From a virus: DNA of 34,169 nt. The DNA lies in the IMG/VR virus record IMGVR_UViG_3300002835_006980, positions 1 through 34,169 of that record; one strand, given 5' to 3'. Positions 7,719 through 13,557 of this stretch are shown one piece after another; position 1 is the first letter of the stretch; each line of letters starts with the position of its first letter. The position numbers and the translations under genes are program-made. The notes beneath the pieces are model-generated. The model was given only the letters and a program-made list of their open reading frames with translations. It was not told where the DNA came from and made no database searches.

Positions 7719-7955
7719 TTATTTCAATTTATAAACTTTATATGGTGGATTTATTTTGGTTTCGCTCCCATCACTATTTTTATAAATTAAGGTGTCTTCT
7801 CTATAATATATGGAATCCGCATACCAAATAGCATCATGCATAGGATTGGTTCCTGATGTTGGTAAATAAATTTTTCCTTTTATTTTGTATTTAAAATCTT
7901 CCTCGACACAAGAAAATAATAAAAATAAAGGTAGTAGGTAAATTAACTTTTTCAT
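7719..7955 (-). CDS. Small predicted lipoprotein
   Basis: The 78-residue protein starts with MKKLIYLLPLFLLFSC, a lipoprotein signal peptide whose lipobox (LFS-C16) should be cut and lipidated. The mature part is a short beta-like chain (YKIKGKIYLPTSG) with no known domain. The next residues VEED place an acidic cluster directly after the Cys; in Bacteroidota such acidic residues can favour surface export, although this is weak here. The stop overlaps nothing, and the start overlaps the upstream gene's stop by four bases. Phage lipoproteins can act in lysis or in exclusion of other phages. Confidence 0.65.
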   Translation of the reverse strand: MKKLIYLLPLFLLFSCVEEDFKYKIKGKIYLPTSGTNPMHDAIWYADSIYYREDTLIYKNSDGSETKINPPYKVYKLK

Positions 7956-8218
7956 TTTTTGTTAAATAATTCTTTTAGTTCTTCTTGTAGGTTGTCGTAT
8001 TCTTCTACATAATTTTCAAATAGTTTTTTATTTTCAAAAAATCCCAAAGTAAAAGAAGACGATGTTAAAATATATAAAAAATTAAAGTTAATAAAATTTA
8101 GAAAAAGCATAACTTGTTCCACAATAAATAAAACAAGACACATAAATCCTAAAAAACTATGAACTCTCATTTGTGATGTGACAACAATCAATCTTGAATA
8201 AATTTCATTCTCTCTCAT
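7952..8218 (-). CDS. Small membrane protein with two hydrophobic helices
   Basis: In 88 residues there are two membrane segments, around 22-42 (FLGFMCLVLFIVEQVMLFLN) and 44-62 (INFNFLYILTSSSFTLGFF), followed by a charged helix (EEYDNLQEELKELF). It shares single or few-base overlaps with both neighbours, so it belongs to the lipoprotein operon. Pairing of a small membrane protein and a lipoprotein resembles spanin or holin sets, but nothing in the sequence proves it. Confidence 0.55.
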   Translation of the reverse strand: MRENEIYSRLIVVTSQMRVHSFLGFMCLVLFIVEQVMLFLNFINFNFLYILTSSSFTLGFFENKKLFENYVEEYDNLQEELKELFNKK

Positions 8219-8625
8219 TATTTTGTTGAGACTTTTGTTAATATAGTATCCAAGGACATTTTAATATTAGATTTAATTTCTTTTTCGTATGAAATGGCAT
8301 CTTCTTCAACTCTTGTGTTGAATAATTTGTGCAATTTAGTTGAGCTACTATATTGTAATTTTATTTCATAGTGGTAAATATGGTTTGTTATTTCTAAAAA
8401 AGAATCTTCAATCATAATGAATATACCTAATTCTTGATTTACAATATATTTTTTACCAGATAAAGGAGCAATTGTAAATTTAGATTCTTTATGTCTTAAC
8501 ATTTTTCTAAATATTGACATAGCCTTTTGTTCATAGGAAGTTAAGTCATCAGGTTTTTTTTGATTTAACCCATCTCTCATAAATTTTAGATACTTGATGT
8601 GGATTTTTTTAAAAAGTCTTTTCAT
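8218..8625 (-). CDS. Hypothetical protein, 135 residues
   Basis: The protein has a basic N-terminus (KRLFKKIHIKYLKFMRDGL) and a central beta-rich region (KFTIAPLSGKKYIVNQELGIFIMIED). I recognise no domain. Its stop base is shared with the start of the next small membrane protein gene, indicating coupling. Nothing suggests a secreted or membrane location. Confidence 0.55.
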   Translation of the reverse strand: MKRLFKKIHIKYLKFMRDGLNQKKPDDLTSYEQKAMSIFRKMLRHKESKFTIAPLSGKKYIVNQELGIFIMIEDSFLEITNHIYHYEIKLQYSSSTKLHKLFNTRVEEDAISYEKEIKSNIKMSLDTILTKVSTK

Positions 8626-8681
8626 TTGTTTAATTGTTTATTTATGTCAAAAATAAAAAAACAATACCATAGAATCAAACT

Positions 8682-9320
8682 TTATTTGAATTTTTTTACT
8701 TTGTTTTTACCTCTCATTTGATTGGCATATCCCAACCAAATCTTTTTGACTTTCGGCCATTCTTTTTTTGGATTGTCAAATTTTAAAATATTTTCTCTGA
8801 ACCATTCTTCCATGGCATCATCGAGTGATACTCTTTTGAATCTTGCTCTTGAAATTAACCCTTTTACATATGCAGGTATTTCATGTGGGTTTGTCAGGTA
8901 TTCAAAGTTGTTGGTGTATTCAGTACTTGGGTAGTACATATCCTCAAAATTATCTTGACCGATATGTTCCACTTCATGTACTAATGTTTCTTTTAATTCG
9001 GCTGTAAAATCAACCATTACTTTAGGGAAGTCTTGAGGTCTATATGTAATCTCAATTTCTATAATATCAAATTCAGCGTCTGCACTTATTGAAAATGGAT
9101 GATTAAAATCTTCATCATAAATGAATTTACACACCACATCAAATTCGGCGTAATCATCACCTCTTTCTACATAATAGTTTTTAGTAAAATTTTCTTCTTG
9201 TTTGAAATGATAAATTACATCTCGATATATTTCATTAACAACTATATCAAGTTTACCTTCCTTAATTAAGTTTTTTTTTAACTTATTAACAATAATATTT
9301 TCAAATATAGAATTAATCAT
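8682..9320 (-). CDS. Putative zinc metallopeptidase (HEVEH) with leader-like N-terminus
   Basis: In this 212-residue protein, H115-E116-V-E-H119 within LVHEVEHIGQ matches the zinc-binding HExxH motif of metallopeptidases. A downstream Glu (for example in TNPHEIPAYVKG) could be the third ligand. The first 21 residues, MINSIFENIIVNKLKKNLIKE, end in Ile-Lys-Glu and resemble the short leaders found on other proteins here, so it could be packaged and trimmed. The stop of the upstream GAF-like gene overlaps its start by four bases. The peptidase family is uncertain; a role in virion maturation, cell-wall or host-protein cleavage are all open. Confidence 0.65.
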   Translation of the reverse strand: MINSIFENIIVNKLKKNLIKEGKLDIVVNEIYRDVIYHFKQEENFTKNYYVERGDDYAEFDVVCKFIYDEDFNHPFSISADAEFDIIEIEITYRPQDFPKVMVDFTAELKETLVHEVEHIGQDNFEDMYYPSTEYTNNFEYLTNPHEIPAYVKGLISRARFKRVSLDDAMEEWFRENILKFDNPKKEWPKVKKIWLGYANQMRGKNKVKKFK

Positions 9321-9928
9321 TGTTGAAGATACGTCATCAGAACTCCACCTATTGCGGTTGCGTGATTTTGTAAATGGTTAATTGATTCAATGTCCAATCT
9401 GGTTTTTCTTTTGGTAAAGTCGACAGAGAGAACCCCAATGAATTTTTCTTCTATTGTTTTAATGGCAAATAAATAAGAAGATTTACAGTTAGATTCCTCA
9501 GCAACATATTTTAAACCAAACGTTGCGATTTTCTCATCTTTAAAATCAGGAACTTCAATTACGTTATTATTGTAAAGTTCGTTAATTGATTTTGAAAAAA
9601 GATTTACAGGTATGTTTTTAAAATTTGTTTGGACGGAATTTGTATTGGGTCCAACAGTTTCATAAACTATTGAAAACTTAGCCATAGACCTACCTGTTGG
9701 ATAAAAATTACCTCCGTTATGGAATTGTGAAACCCATACTCTATCGGCACCAAATTCTTCTTTTATATGTTCTATTTTTTGATTTACAAGTTCACTAACT
9801 CGTAATGTGTCCATAACCATATCAGGTTTTGTCTTTTGTTTATCCAAAAGATGTTTGATATATAAAAGTAATATGGGACCCAATACCCCCGATATGAAGG
9901 CAATAATTAATTGATAAATTCCGTCCAT
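9317..9928 (-). CDS. Membrane-anchored GAF-like domain protein
   Basis: The 203 residues start with one membrane segment (6-26, LIIAFISGVLGPILLLYIKH), then a short helix, then about 150 residues with the feel of a GAF/PAS sensor fold: RVWVSQFHNGG, LKYVAEESNCKSSYLFAI, KFIGVLSVDFTKR and a terminal helix ending in LMTYLQQ. Phage proteins with a membrane helix plus this type of domain are known only as hypothetical. It lies directly downstream of the holin gene and its stop overlaps the metallopeptidase start, so a link to lysis timing is possible but unproven. Confidence 0.6.
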   Translation of the reverse strand: MDGIYQLIIAFISGVLGPILLLYIKHLLDKQKTKPDMVMDTLRVSELVNQKIEHIKEEFGADRVWVSQFHNGGNFYPTGRSMAKFSIVYETVGPNTNSVQTNFKNIPVNLFSKSINELYNNNVIEVPDFKDEKIATFGLKYVAEESNCKSSYLFAIKTIEEKFIGVLSVDFTKRKTRLDIESINHLQNHATAIGGVLMTYLQQ

Positions 9929-9956
9929 TTTAATGAATTGAAAAATTTAGAAAAAA

Positions 9957-10130
9957 TTATGATTTGTTTTTCTCTATTATGGACCAAATAGTACCTGCTA
10001 ATGTTATAATACCACCAATGATTTCTGTTGCGGTAGATTCGTCAATTAAACCTTTAGTAATTAATATACCACCAATAAAAGTAAGTCCGTGTCTGACAAT
10101 TCCTAAAATTTGTTCTTTCGTAAGTTTCAT
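9957..10130 (-). CDS. Holin, Pam3-gp28-like
   Basis: This 57-residue protein is encoded from an ATG at 10128-10130. Its sequence reads MKLTKEQILGIVRHGLTF, IGGILITKGLIDESTATEII and GGIITLAGTIWSIIEKNKS. The pattern of a short cytosolic N-terminus, RHGLTFIGG, KGLIDESTATE and a second hydrophobic helix ending in WSIIEK matches my recollection of the Pam3-gp28 putative holin family. It would form membrane lesions that release the GH19 endolysin. It is the first gene of a minus-strand run continuing into the GAF-like protein. The short length is normal for the family. Confidence 0.75.
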   Translation of the reverse strand: MKLTKEQILGIVRHGLTFIGGILITKGLIDESTATEIIGGIITLAGTIWSIIEKNKS

Positions 10131-10185
10131 TTTTAAATTCTTGAACGTTTATTTATTTTAATAAATATAATAAACATCATAAAAA

Positions 10186-10272
10186 TTACGCTTTGTGTTT
10201 AAAGTATTTGTAAATTATAAAAACAATAAGTAGACACGGGGTCGATGCTGCGATGATTTCGGTAATAGACAT
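10186..10272 (-). CDS. Tiny membrane peptide (28 residues)
   Basis: An ATG at 10270-10272 opens MSITEIIAASTPCLLIVFII followed by YKYFKHKA and a stop. It has one hydrophobic helix and a basic tail. It lies just upstream of the holin gene in the same orientation, so it could be a second lysis peptide. The evidence is only the tidy reading frame and position. Confidence 0.4.
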   Translation of the reverse strand: MSITEIIAASTPCLLIVFIIYKYFKHKA

Positions 10273-10362
10273 AATTTTTTATTTATATATATGTAAAACA
10301 ATATTAATGGTGGTTACAAGAGTTGTCAAAACTTTCATAACCATTCTTTTTTTTAGCATTTG

Positions 10363-10439
10363 TGGTGGTCCCACCTGGGTTCGAACCAGAGACCTACGGT
10401 TTATGAGACCGTTGCTCTAACCTGCTGAGCTATAAGACC
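10363..10439 (-). tRNA. tRNA-Met(CAT), elongator-like
   Basis: The 77-nt cloverleaf has acceptor GGTCTTA/TGGGACC with G-T wobbles, D-arm GCTC/GAGC, anticodon stem ACGGT/ACCGT with loop CTCATAA, and T-arm TCTGG/CCAGG with loop TTCGAAC. A discriminator A and an encoded CCA follow. The paired first base argues against an initiator tRNA. A CAT anticodon could also be the Ile2 type, if lysidine-modified. Confidence 0.93.
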
Positions 10440-10446
10440 AAAATAA

Positions 10447-10626
10447 TTATAATAGGTTTTTGAAAAACTGTGTCCATTTTTCAGTTGCGGGACCCAATAA
10501 AATAACTGAACCCAAACAATAAATTATGGTCATCCAAGAAAATTCATTTTTAAAAAATAAATAAGTACACACAACACCAATGATGGTCATAAAAAGACCC
10601 AAAAAGGTAAAAAGATATTTTTTCAT
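10447..10626 (-). CDS. Small two-helix membrane protein between tRNAs
   Basis: An ATG at 10624-10626 encodes 59 residues with two hydrophobic helices: LFTFLGLFMTIIGVVCTYLF at about 5-24 and MTIIYCLGSVILLGPA at about 32-47, with a polar tail. It fits exactly between tRNA-Met and tRNA-Asp, on the same strand. Function unknown; small membrane proteins are common in this window. Confidence 0.55.
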   Translation of the reverse strand: MKKYLFTFLGLFMTIIGVVCTYLFFKNEFSWMTIIYCLGSVILLGPATEKWTQFFKNLL

Positions 10627-10643
10627 ATATAATAATTTTTTTG

Positions 10644-10715
10644 CGGTCCATGCGAGAATCGAACTCGCGGCTCATCCGTGACAGGGATGAATGTTAGCCA
10701 CTACACCAATGGACC
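10644..10715 (-). tRNA. tRNA-Asp(GTC)
   Basis: The acceptor stem GGTCCAT/ATGGACC is perfect. The anticodon stem CATCC/GGATG carries the loop CTGTCAC, and the T-arm is GCGAG/CTCGC with loop TTCGATT. The discriminator is G, as is usual for Asp. CCA is not encoded (CAA follows). Confidence 0.95.
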
Positions 10716-10720
10716 TGTTT

Positions 10721-10990
10721 TTACAACTTTTGGACTTGTTCCATAACTTCTGTAACTTCTTCAGGATTTAAATAACCAATCACATCACTTGTAACAGAAG
10801 TTTCATATGTTAGATTACCTTCTTTGTCTAAAACTGCAATTTCGAACAAACCATCTTTTCCACCATATGAATATGTGTGAGACACAACACTAACTCCAAA
10901 TCCGTTTTCAAACATCATTCGAGAACGAACACCTGACATATATGGTTCATCAGACAATTTATCAAATTCTAAATCTTCAAATTTTTTCAT
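10721..10990 (-). CDS. Conserved-type small phage protein between tRNAs
   Basis: This 89-residue protein reads as an antiparallel beta sheet: MMFENGFGVSVVSHTYSYGG, then LFEIAVLDKEGNLTYE, then helical GYLNPEEVTEVMEQVQKL. Comparable short proteins of the form 'FENGYGVSVV.H..SYG...GLYEIAVL' occur in many phages and have no known role. It lies on the tRNA strand in the cluster. Confidence 0.7.
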   Translation of the reverse strand: MKKFEDLEFDKLSDEPYMSGVRSRMMFENGFGVSVVSHTYSYGGKDGLFEIAVLDKEGNLTYETSVTSDVIGYLNPEEVTEVMEQVQKL

Positions 10991-11007
10991 AACTTTTAAT
11001 TTTTTTG

Positions 11008-11126
11008 TAGTCAGGACAGGATTTGAACCTGTACCCTATGATTTGTACTTCATCATAGGAGCTTATGCTATTTTTATACAGTGGTGTCGCCCCACAGCAG
11101 CGTCTAACCAATTCCGCCACCTGACT
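11008..11126 (-). tRNA. tRNA-like gene with enlarged middle, Leu-like (119 nt)
   Basis: The ends form a good tRNA: acceptor AGTCAGG/CCTGACT, D-arm starting GGCGGAATTGGTTAGACGC as in tRNA-Leu, and T-arm ACAGG/CCTGT with loop TTCAAAT. The stretch between D- and T-arms is about 70 nt and does not fold into a normal anticodon arm. It contains GTGG-GGCGACA-CCAC, a possible GCTGT/ATAGC stem and an 8-bp hairpin CCTATGAT/ATCATAGG. This could be a class II tRNA with a long variable arm plus an insertion, or a degenerate gene. The anticodon cannot be assigned. Its ends match those of the short tRNA-like gene at 11322-11388. Confidence 0.55.
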
Positions 11127-11177
11127 ATTTAATTTATCTCTTAGTGGATAAAAGCCTATCACAAAGGATTAGGTTTG

Positions 11178-11249
11178 TAGCCCATCCCGGTAACGCTCCG
11201 AGATTTGTTGGATGAAAACCAACTGTCCTTACTTTTAGACGAATGGGCC
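11178..11249 (-). tRNA. tRNA-Glu(TTC) with atypical T-loop
   Basis: The acceptor GGCCCAT/ATGGGCT (one G-T pair) is followed by TCGTCTA, typical of tRNA-Glu. The anticodon stem GTTGG/CCAAC carries the loop TTTTCAT. The T-arm is odd: CTCGG/CCGGG with loop AGCGTTA in place of the usual TTCRANY. That loop would lack the normal T54-psi55-C56 contacts. Confidence 0.75.
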
Positions 11250-11257
11250 GTAAATGA

Positions 11258-11316
11258 GGGTAGACGCGGGCTTAGCTAGCCGTCTTTCAGGAAAAGCCCT
11301 TTTTCATATTCTACCC
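11258..11316 (-). ncRNA. Short tRNA-like structured element
   Basis: A perfect 7-bp stem GGGTAGA/TCTACCC closes 45 nt that contain a stem GGCTT/AAGAC (one mismatch) with loop TTCCTGA and a small hairpin GGCT/AGCC. This resembles a tRNA lacking a D-arm with a CCT (Arg) anticodon, but at 59 nt it is too short for a normal tRNA. It may be a tRNA relic or a small structured RNA. Confidence 0.3.
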
Positions 11317-11321
11317 CTTTG

Positions 11322-11388
11322 TAGTCAGGACAGGATTCGAACCTGCAATCTTCATTTACGATGCGTACTCCAATAACGCCACCTGACT
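11322..11388 (-). tRNA. Short tRNA-like gene with reduced anticodon arm (67 nt)
   Basis: Acceptor AGTCAGG/CCTGACT and T-arm GCAGG/CCTGT with loop TTCGAAT are clear. Only 16 nt lie between the D-stem (GCG/CGC) and the T-arm, where about 23 are normal, so a standard 5-bp anticodon arm does not fit. A weak hairpin around GTAAATGAA is possible. It shares its end sequences with the long tRNA-like gene at 11008-11126. It may be non-functional or non-canonical. Confidence 0.45.
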
Positions 11389-11411
11389 ATGTCCTCGTCT
11401 TTCCGAGATGT

Positions 11412-11452
11412 CAATACGGATATTTTGTGTACAATTCAGGACTCTCGTATTG
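11412..11452. repeat. 7-bp inverted repeat in the tRNA spacer
   Basis: CAATACG and CGTATTG face each other across 27 nt between the short tRNA-like gene and tRNA-Ile. It may be a processing hairpin in the tRNA precursor or chance. Confidence 0.35.
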
Positions 11453-11464
11453 CTTCCTTAGTTG

Positions 11465-11538
11465 TAGTTAATACTGGACTCGAACCAATGACCTATTCCG
11501 TATCAGGGAATCGCTCTAACCAACTGAGCTAATTAACT
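11465..11538 (-). tRNA. tRNA-Ile(GAT)
   Basis: Acceptor AGTTAAT/ATTAACT is perfect. The D-arm is GCTC/GAGC, the anticodon stem ATTCC/GGAAT carries loop CTGATAC, and the T-arm is ATTGG/CCAGT with loop TTCGAGT. The discriminator is A; CCA is not encoded. Confidence 0.94.
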
Positions 11539-11563
11539 ATGTTTGTATTTAAAAGAATTTTGG

Positions 11564-11638
11564 TCAACCACTCGCATCCCACCAATCTATTGTATCAAAC
11601 TTTCTGTAGTCTAAACGATTAAATCTCCTACTACTCAT
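11564..11638 (-). CDS. Possible 24-residue peptide in the tRNA cluster
   Basis: An ATG at 11636-11638 starts MSSRRFNRLDYRKFDTIDWW, then DASG and a stop. The basic-aromatic composition looks coding, and the frame lies in a gap between tRNA genes on the same strand. It is too short to be sure. Confidence 0.3.
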   Translation of the reverse strand: MSSRRFNRLDYRKFDTIDWWDASG

Positions 11639-11682
11639 TTTCAACTCACTTGCCTAAGCCTTGTCCGTTGTAAATTCTTTTG

Positions 11683-11757
11683 TGGTATGGGAATGGAATC
11701 GAACCATCGGCACAAGAGTTTTCGGGCTCTTTGCTCTACCTACTGAGCTACCACACC
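11683..11757 (-). tRNA. tRNA-like gene with unusual anticodon loop
   Basis: Acceptor GGTGTGG/CCATACC, D-arm GCTC/GAGC and T-arm GATGG/CCATT with loop TTCGATT form a good tRNA frame with an extra C between the T-stem and the acceptor. The anticodon stem AAGAG/CTCTT closes an 8-nt loop, CCCGAAAA, without the normal U33. CGA (Ser) would be the nominal anticodon, but the short variable loop is not Ser-like. The true identity is unclear. Confidence 0.6.
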
Positions 11758-11775
11758 AATTATTTGTAATTAGTA

Positions 11776-11812
11776 GTTGATACACACTCTCGTTTCACCA
11801 TCTTGTATCAAC
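11776..11812. repeat. 8-bp inverted repeat upstream of the tRNA cluster
   Basis: GTTGATAC and GTATCAAC are separated by 21 nt, upstream (minus sense) of the first tRNA-like gene. It may be a leader hairpin or processing site. Confidence 0.35.
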
Positions 11813-11889
11813 AGGTTAATGCACTTTACGAGTTTCCCTTTTCTTACAATCACAATATCTTAAATCAAAGAACTTTTTTCTATTGTTGT

Positions 11890-11923
11890 GGGGGTGAGAC
11901 CACCATCACATTTTCTCACCCCC
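11890..11923 (-). other. Strong GC hairpin near the 5' end of the tRNA transcript
   Basis: A perfect 10-bp stem (GGGGGTGAGA / TCTCACCCCC) has a 14-nt loop and no T-run on either side, so it is not an ordinary terminator. On the minus strand it lies 13 nt downstream of the promoter element at 11937-11944. It would form near the 5' end of the tRNA-cluster transcript and may stabilise or regulate it. Confidence 0.6.
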
Positions 11924-11936
11924 GTTGTTTGTTATA

Positions 11937-11968
11937 CAAATATATGTAGTTTATTTTGATTTACCAAA
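11937..11968 (-). promoter_or_regulatory. Bacteroidota-type promoter for the tRNA cluster
   Basis: On the minus strand TTTG is followed after 20 nt by TATATTTG. This fits the known Bacteroidota sigma-ABfr consensus, with TTTG near -33 and TAnnTTTG near -7. No gene start lies close downstream, but the tRNA cluster does. Confidence 0.65.
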
Positions 11969-11994
11969 TCTTTTTTAAACTTTTTTTAAAATAA

Positions 11995-12023
11995 AAAACC
12001 CACCTTTTTTTGAAGATGGGTTT
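11995..12023 (-). terminator. Terminator after the 105-residue leader-bearing gene
   Basis: On the minus strand AAACCCATCTT pairs with AAGGTGGGTTT (one bulge or mismatch), and a T-run follows. It lies 24 bases past the stop of the gene ending at 12047. Confidence 0.75.
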
Positions 12024-12046
12024 CTAAAATATTTTAGATTGTAATA

Positions 12047-12364
12047 TTACATTCTTGAACCTAATCTACTTTCTAAGTCTCTTAATTCATCTCTTTTTGA
12101 TGTATAAGTTCCAAAAGTGTCATCTTCATCGTGTGCACCATAACCTTTTTTAAGTCTTGCCATAATTGAACTTGCAACTTCATTTGGTTTTTCAACAATA
12201 AACTTAGCTAATGTAATCATTTCGTCATTTCCTTTTTCAGAAAATTCAAAAGTTGCGAATATATCATCAAGAATGCTATTGATTTCTCTTCTATCGTTTT
12301 TGTCTTCTTTGATTACACGTCTAACAATACGTGATAAATCTCTTTCAGTTAATCTATTTCTCAT
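12047..12364 (-). CDS. Leader-bearing protein, LTERDL type
   Basis: The 105-residue protein opens with MRNRLTERDLSRIVRRVIKE, a basic amphipathic helix ending in Ile-Lys-Glu at residue 20. Two other proteins here (starts at 15470 and 16359) share this leader almost exactly but have unrelated bodies. The remaining 85 residues are acidic and helical (EINSILDDIFATFEFSEK, then KRDELRDLESRLGSRM) with no known domain. By analogy with T4 capsid-targeting sequences, the leader may direct the protein into the prohead and be cut after E20 by a gp21-like protease; this is inference. A TATATTTAT box lies 15 nt upstream and a terminator follows. Confidence 0.75.
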   Translation of the reverse strand: MRNRLTERDLSRIVRRVIKEDKNDRREINSILDDIFATFEFSEKGNDEMITLAKFIVEKPNEVASSIMARLKKGYGAHDEDDTFGTYTSKRDELRDLESRLGSRM

Positions 12365-12379
12365 AATAATATTTTTATT

Positions 12380-12388
12380 ATAAATATA
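12380..12388 (-). promoter_or_regulatory. TATATTTAT box upstream of a leader-bearing gene
   Basis: The minus-strand sequence TAATGATATATTTAT precedes the ATG at 12364. The same 15 bases occur before the gene starting at 19871. It resembles TAnnTTTG with the last G changed to A, so it could be a phage-specific promoter or an AT-rich translation signal. Confidence 0.45.
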
Positions 12389-12404
12389 TCATTAGTTGAA
12401 AAAA

Positions 12405-12902
12405 TTATTTAATCTCGAAAGCACACCTCATAATTTTTTTTGTTTTAACCGAATCCTCAAAGTTTCCAATAACAACACCATCTTTGATTGTAAATGCGTG
12501 TTGTCTAACTAAAACAAAGAATGTTCCTTTTGGGTTTTGTTTGATGAAAGTCCCAACGGTCATTTGTCTTAATTTGGTTTCTCCTTTGATTGTAACATTA
12601 TAAGACAAAGAATTAATCAATGTGGAACTTTTTCTAACCCCAACAGGATAAACTTTTTTGTAGTTTACAGTCGTTCTATTGTCAGCCATTCTTACAAGTT
12701 TACTTACAGTCCCATAAGTCCCTTTTTTTGGTTTTCTACCAAATTGTTCTGCAACATACTTATGTGCTTTGTCATATGGAATGTCAAATGCCGATGCAAA
12801 TGCTCTAACAACACAGTCATTATTTTCTGATTTTGCAATCACTGATTCTGAATAACCTTGGATTGCTTTTGATGTGGCTTCGTATGGTAGTTTGTTTTTC
12901 AT
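12405..12902 (-). CDS. Papain-like cysteine protease-like phage protein
   Basis: In 165 residues there is a Cys-His-Asn/Asp layout: C30 in NNDCVVRAFASAFDIPYD, H135 in VRQHAFTIKDG, and N147 or D150 in GNFED. The Cys at the start of a helix and the late His on a beta strand match C39/NlpC-like peptidase folds seen in phage proteins annotated as peptidase-like. Substrate unknown. A TATATTTG promoter element ends just 4 nt before its ATG, so the transcript may be leaderless. It is divergent from the CAP-domain gene. It has no signal peptide, so it would act inside the cell or on the virion. Confidence 0.65.
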   Translation of the reverse strand: MKNKLPYEATSKAIQGYSESVIAKSENNDCVVRAFASAFDIPYDKAHKYVAEQFGRKPKKGTYGTVSKLVRMADNRTTVNYKKVYPVGVRKSSTLINSLSYNVTIKGETKLRQMTVGTFIKQNPKGTFFVLVRQHAFTIKDGVVIGNFEDSVKTKKIMRCAFEIK

Positions 12903-12906
12903 AATA

Positions 12907-12938
12907 CAAATATACGAAAAATATTTAAATCAAAAAAA
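12907..12938 (-). promoter_or_regulatory. Promoter abutting the cysteine-protease-like gene
   Basis: On the minus strand TTTG, a 16-nt spacer and TATATTTG end four bases before the ATG. Transcription would start near the start codon, giving a leaderless or almost leaderless mRNA. Confidence 0.55.
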
Positions 12939-12948
12939 TATGATAAAA

Positions 12949-12989
12949 TTTTTTGGTTTAATTTTTATGTGTATATTTGTAGAAATAAT
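12949..12989 (+). promoter_or_regulatory. Promoter of the CAP-domain gene, copy 1 of a 41-bp identical element
   Basis: TTTTTTGG, a 16-nt gap and TATATTTG (12972-12979) form a Bacteroidota-like promoter. The whole 41-bp sequence recurs exactly at 14472-14512, upstream of another secreted protein. The TATATTTG element ends 19 nt before the ATG. Confidence 0.7.
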
Positions 12990-12998
12990 ACAATCAAC

Positions 12999-13511
12999 AT
13001 GAAGATACTTTTAATAACATTCTTATTTATATTCTCGTTTTCTTTTGGTCAAAAGGTAAATGAACTTATTATTAAAAAAATTAATTTATATCGAAAACAA
13101 AATGGTATTCCTGAATTAGTATATGAATCTAAAGCCAAATTGGCCAACGACCAAATGTTAAACTATATGATTGAGACATCTACATTACCTATGGACCATT
13201 CTCAAAGAATTGTATCTTCTTTTCCAACAACATTTGAAACATTCATAGATAGAATAACATATTTGTATGGGTACAACTACACATATATTGGGGAAAACCT
13301 TTGTAGTTTTAGAGATTTGAAGACGGATGAAGAAAGAGCGAATGAAGTGTTAGAGTTATGGAAAAATTCTCCTAAACATAATGCGTTGATGTTAAACCCA
13401 AAATACAACGGATTTTGTGTTGGTAGTAAAACTTCAGATAAGATTATTATAGATGGGGTTACTTATGATAATGGTCAGATTTTTTATTGTGTTTTAACGG
13501 TATATAAATAA
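12999..13511 (+). CDS. Secreted CAP (SCP/PR1)-domain protein
   Basis: This 170-residue protein starts at the ATG at 12999, where a signal peptide begins (MKILLITFLFIFSFSFGQ, cut after FGQ). The rest is a CAP-superfamily domain: INLYRKQNGIPELVYE at 28-43, H67, GENLCS at 98-103 and LWKNSPKHNALMLNP at 120-134. The pattern of two His with Glu and the GEN turn is present, so the cavity site may be intact. Bacterial CAP proteins are secreted, with poorly known functions. It is a plus-strand single gene with its own promoter and terminator inside a minus-strand region, a layout typical of an acquired accessory gene. Confidence 0.85.
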   Translation: MKILLITFLFIFSFSFGQKVNELIIKKINLYRKQNGIPELVYESKAKLANDQMLNYMIETSTLPMDHSQRIVSSFPTTFETFIDRITYLYGYNYTYIGENLCSFRDLKTDEERANEVLELWKNSPKHNALMLNPKYNGFCVGSKTSDKIIIDGVTYDNGQIFYCVLTVYK

Positions 13512-13541
13512 AAAACCCACCTTTATGGGGTGGGTTTTTTT
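13512..13541 (+). terminator. Terminator after the CAP-domain gene
   Basis: Stem ACCCACC/GGTGGGT with loop TTTATGG is flanked by A-run and T-run, so it can work in both directions, also for the convergent minus-strand gene ending at 13558. Confidence 0.85.
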
Positions 13542-13557
13542 TAGATTAATTTTGTTT

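Noticed and set aside
10977-11162. Minus-strand reading frame of about 61 residues
   Set aside because: It is read through the 119-nt tRNA-like gene and is not a credible protein.
12380-12388. T4-type late promoter TATAAATA
   Set aside because: The TATAAATA-like sequence appears only on the strand opposite to the gene; in the direction of transcription the box reads TATATTTAT.
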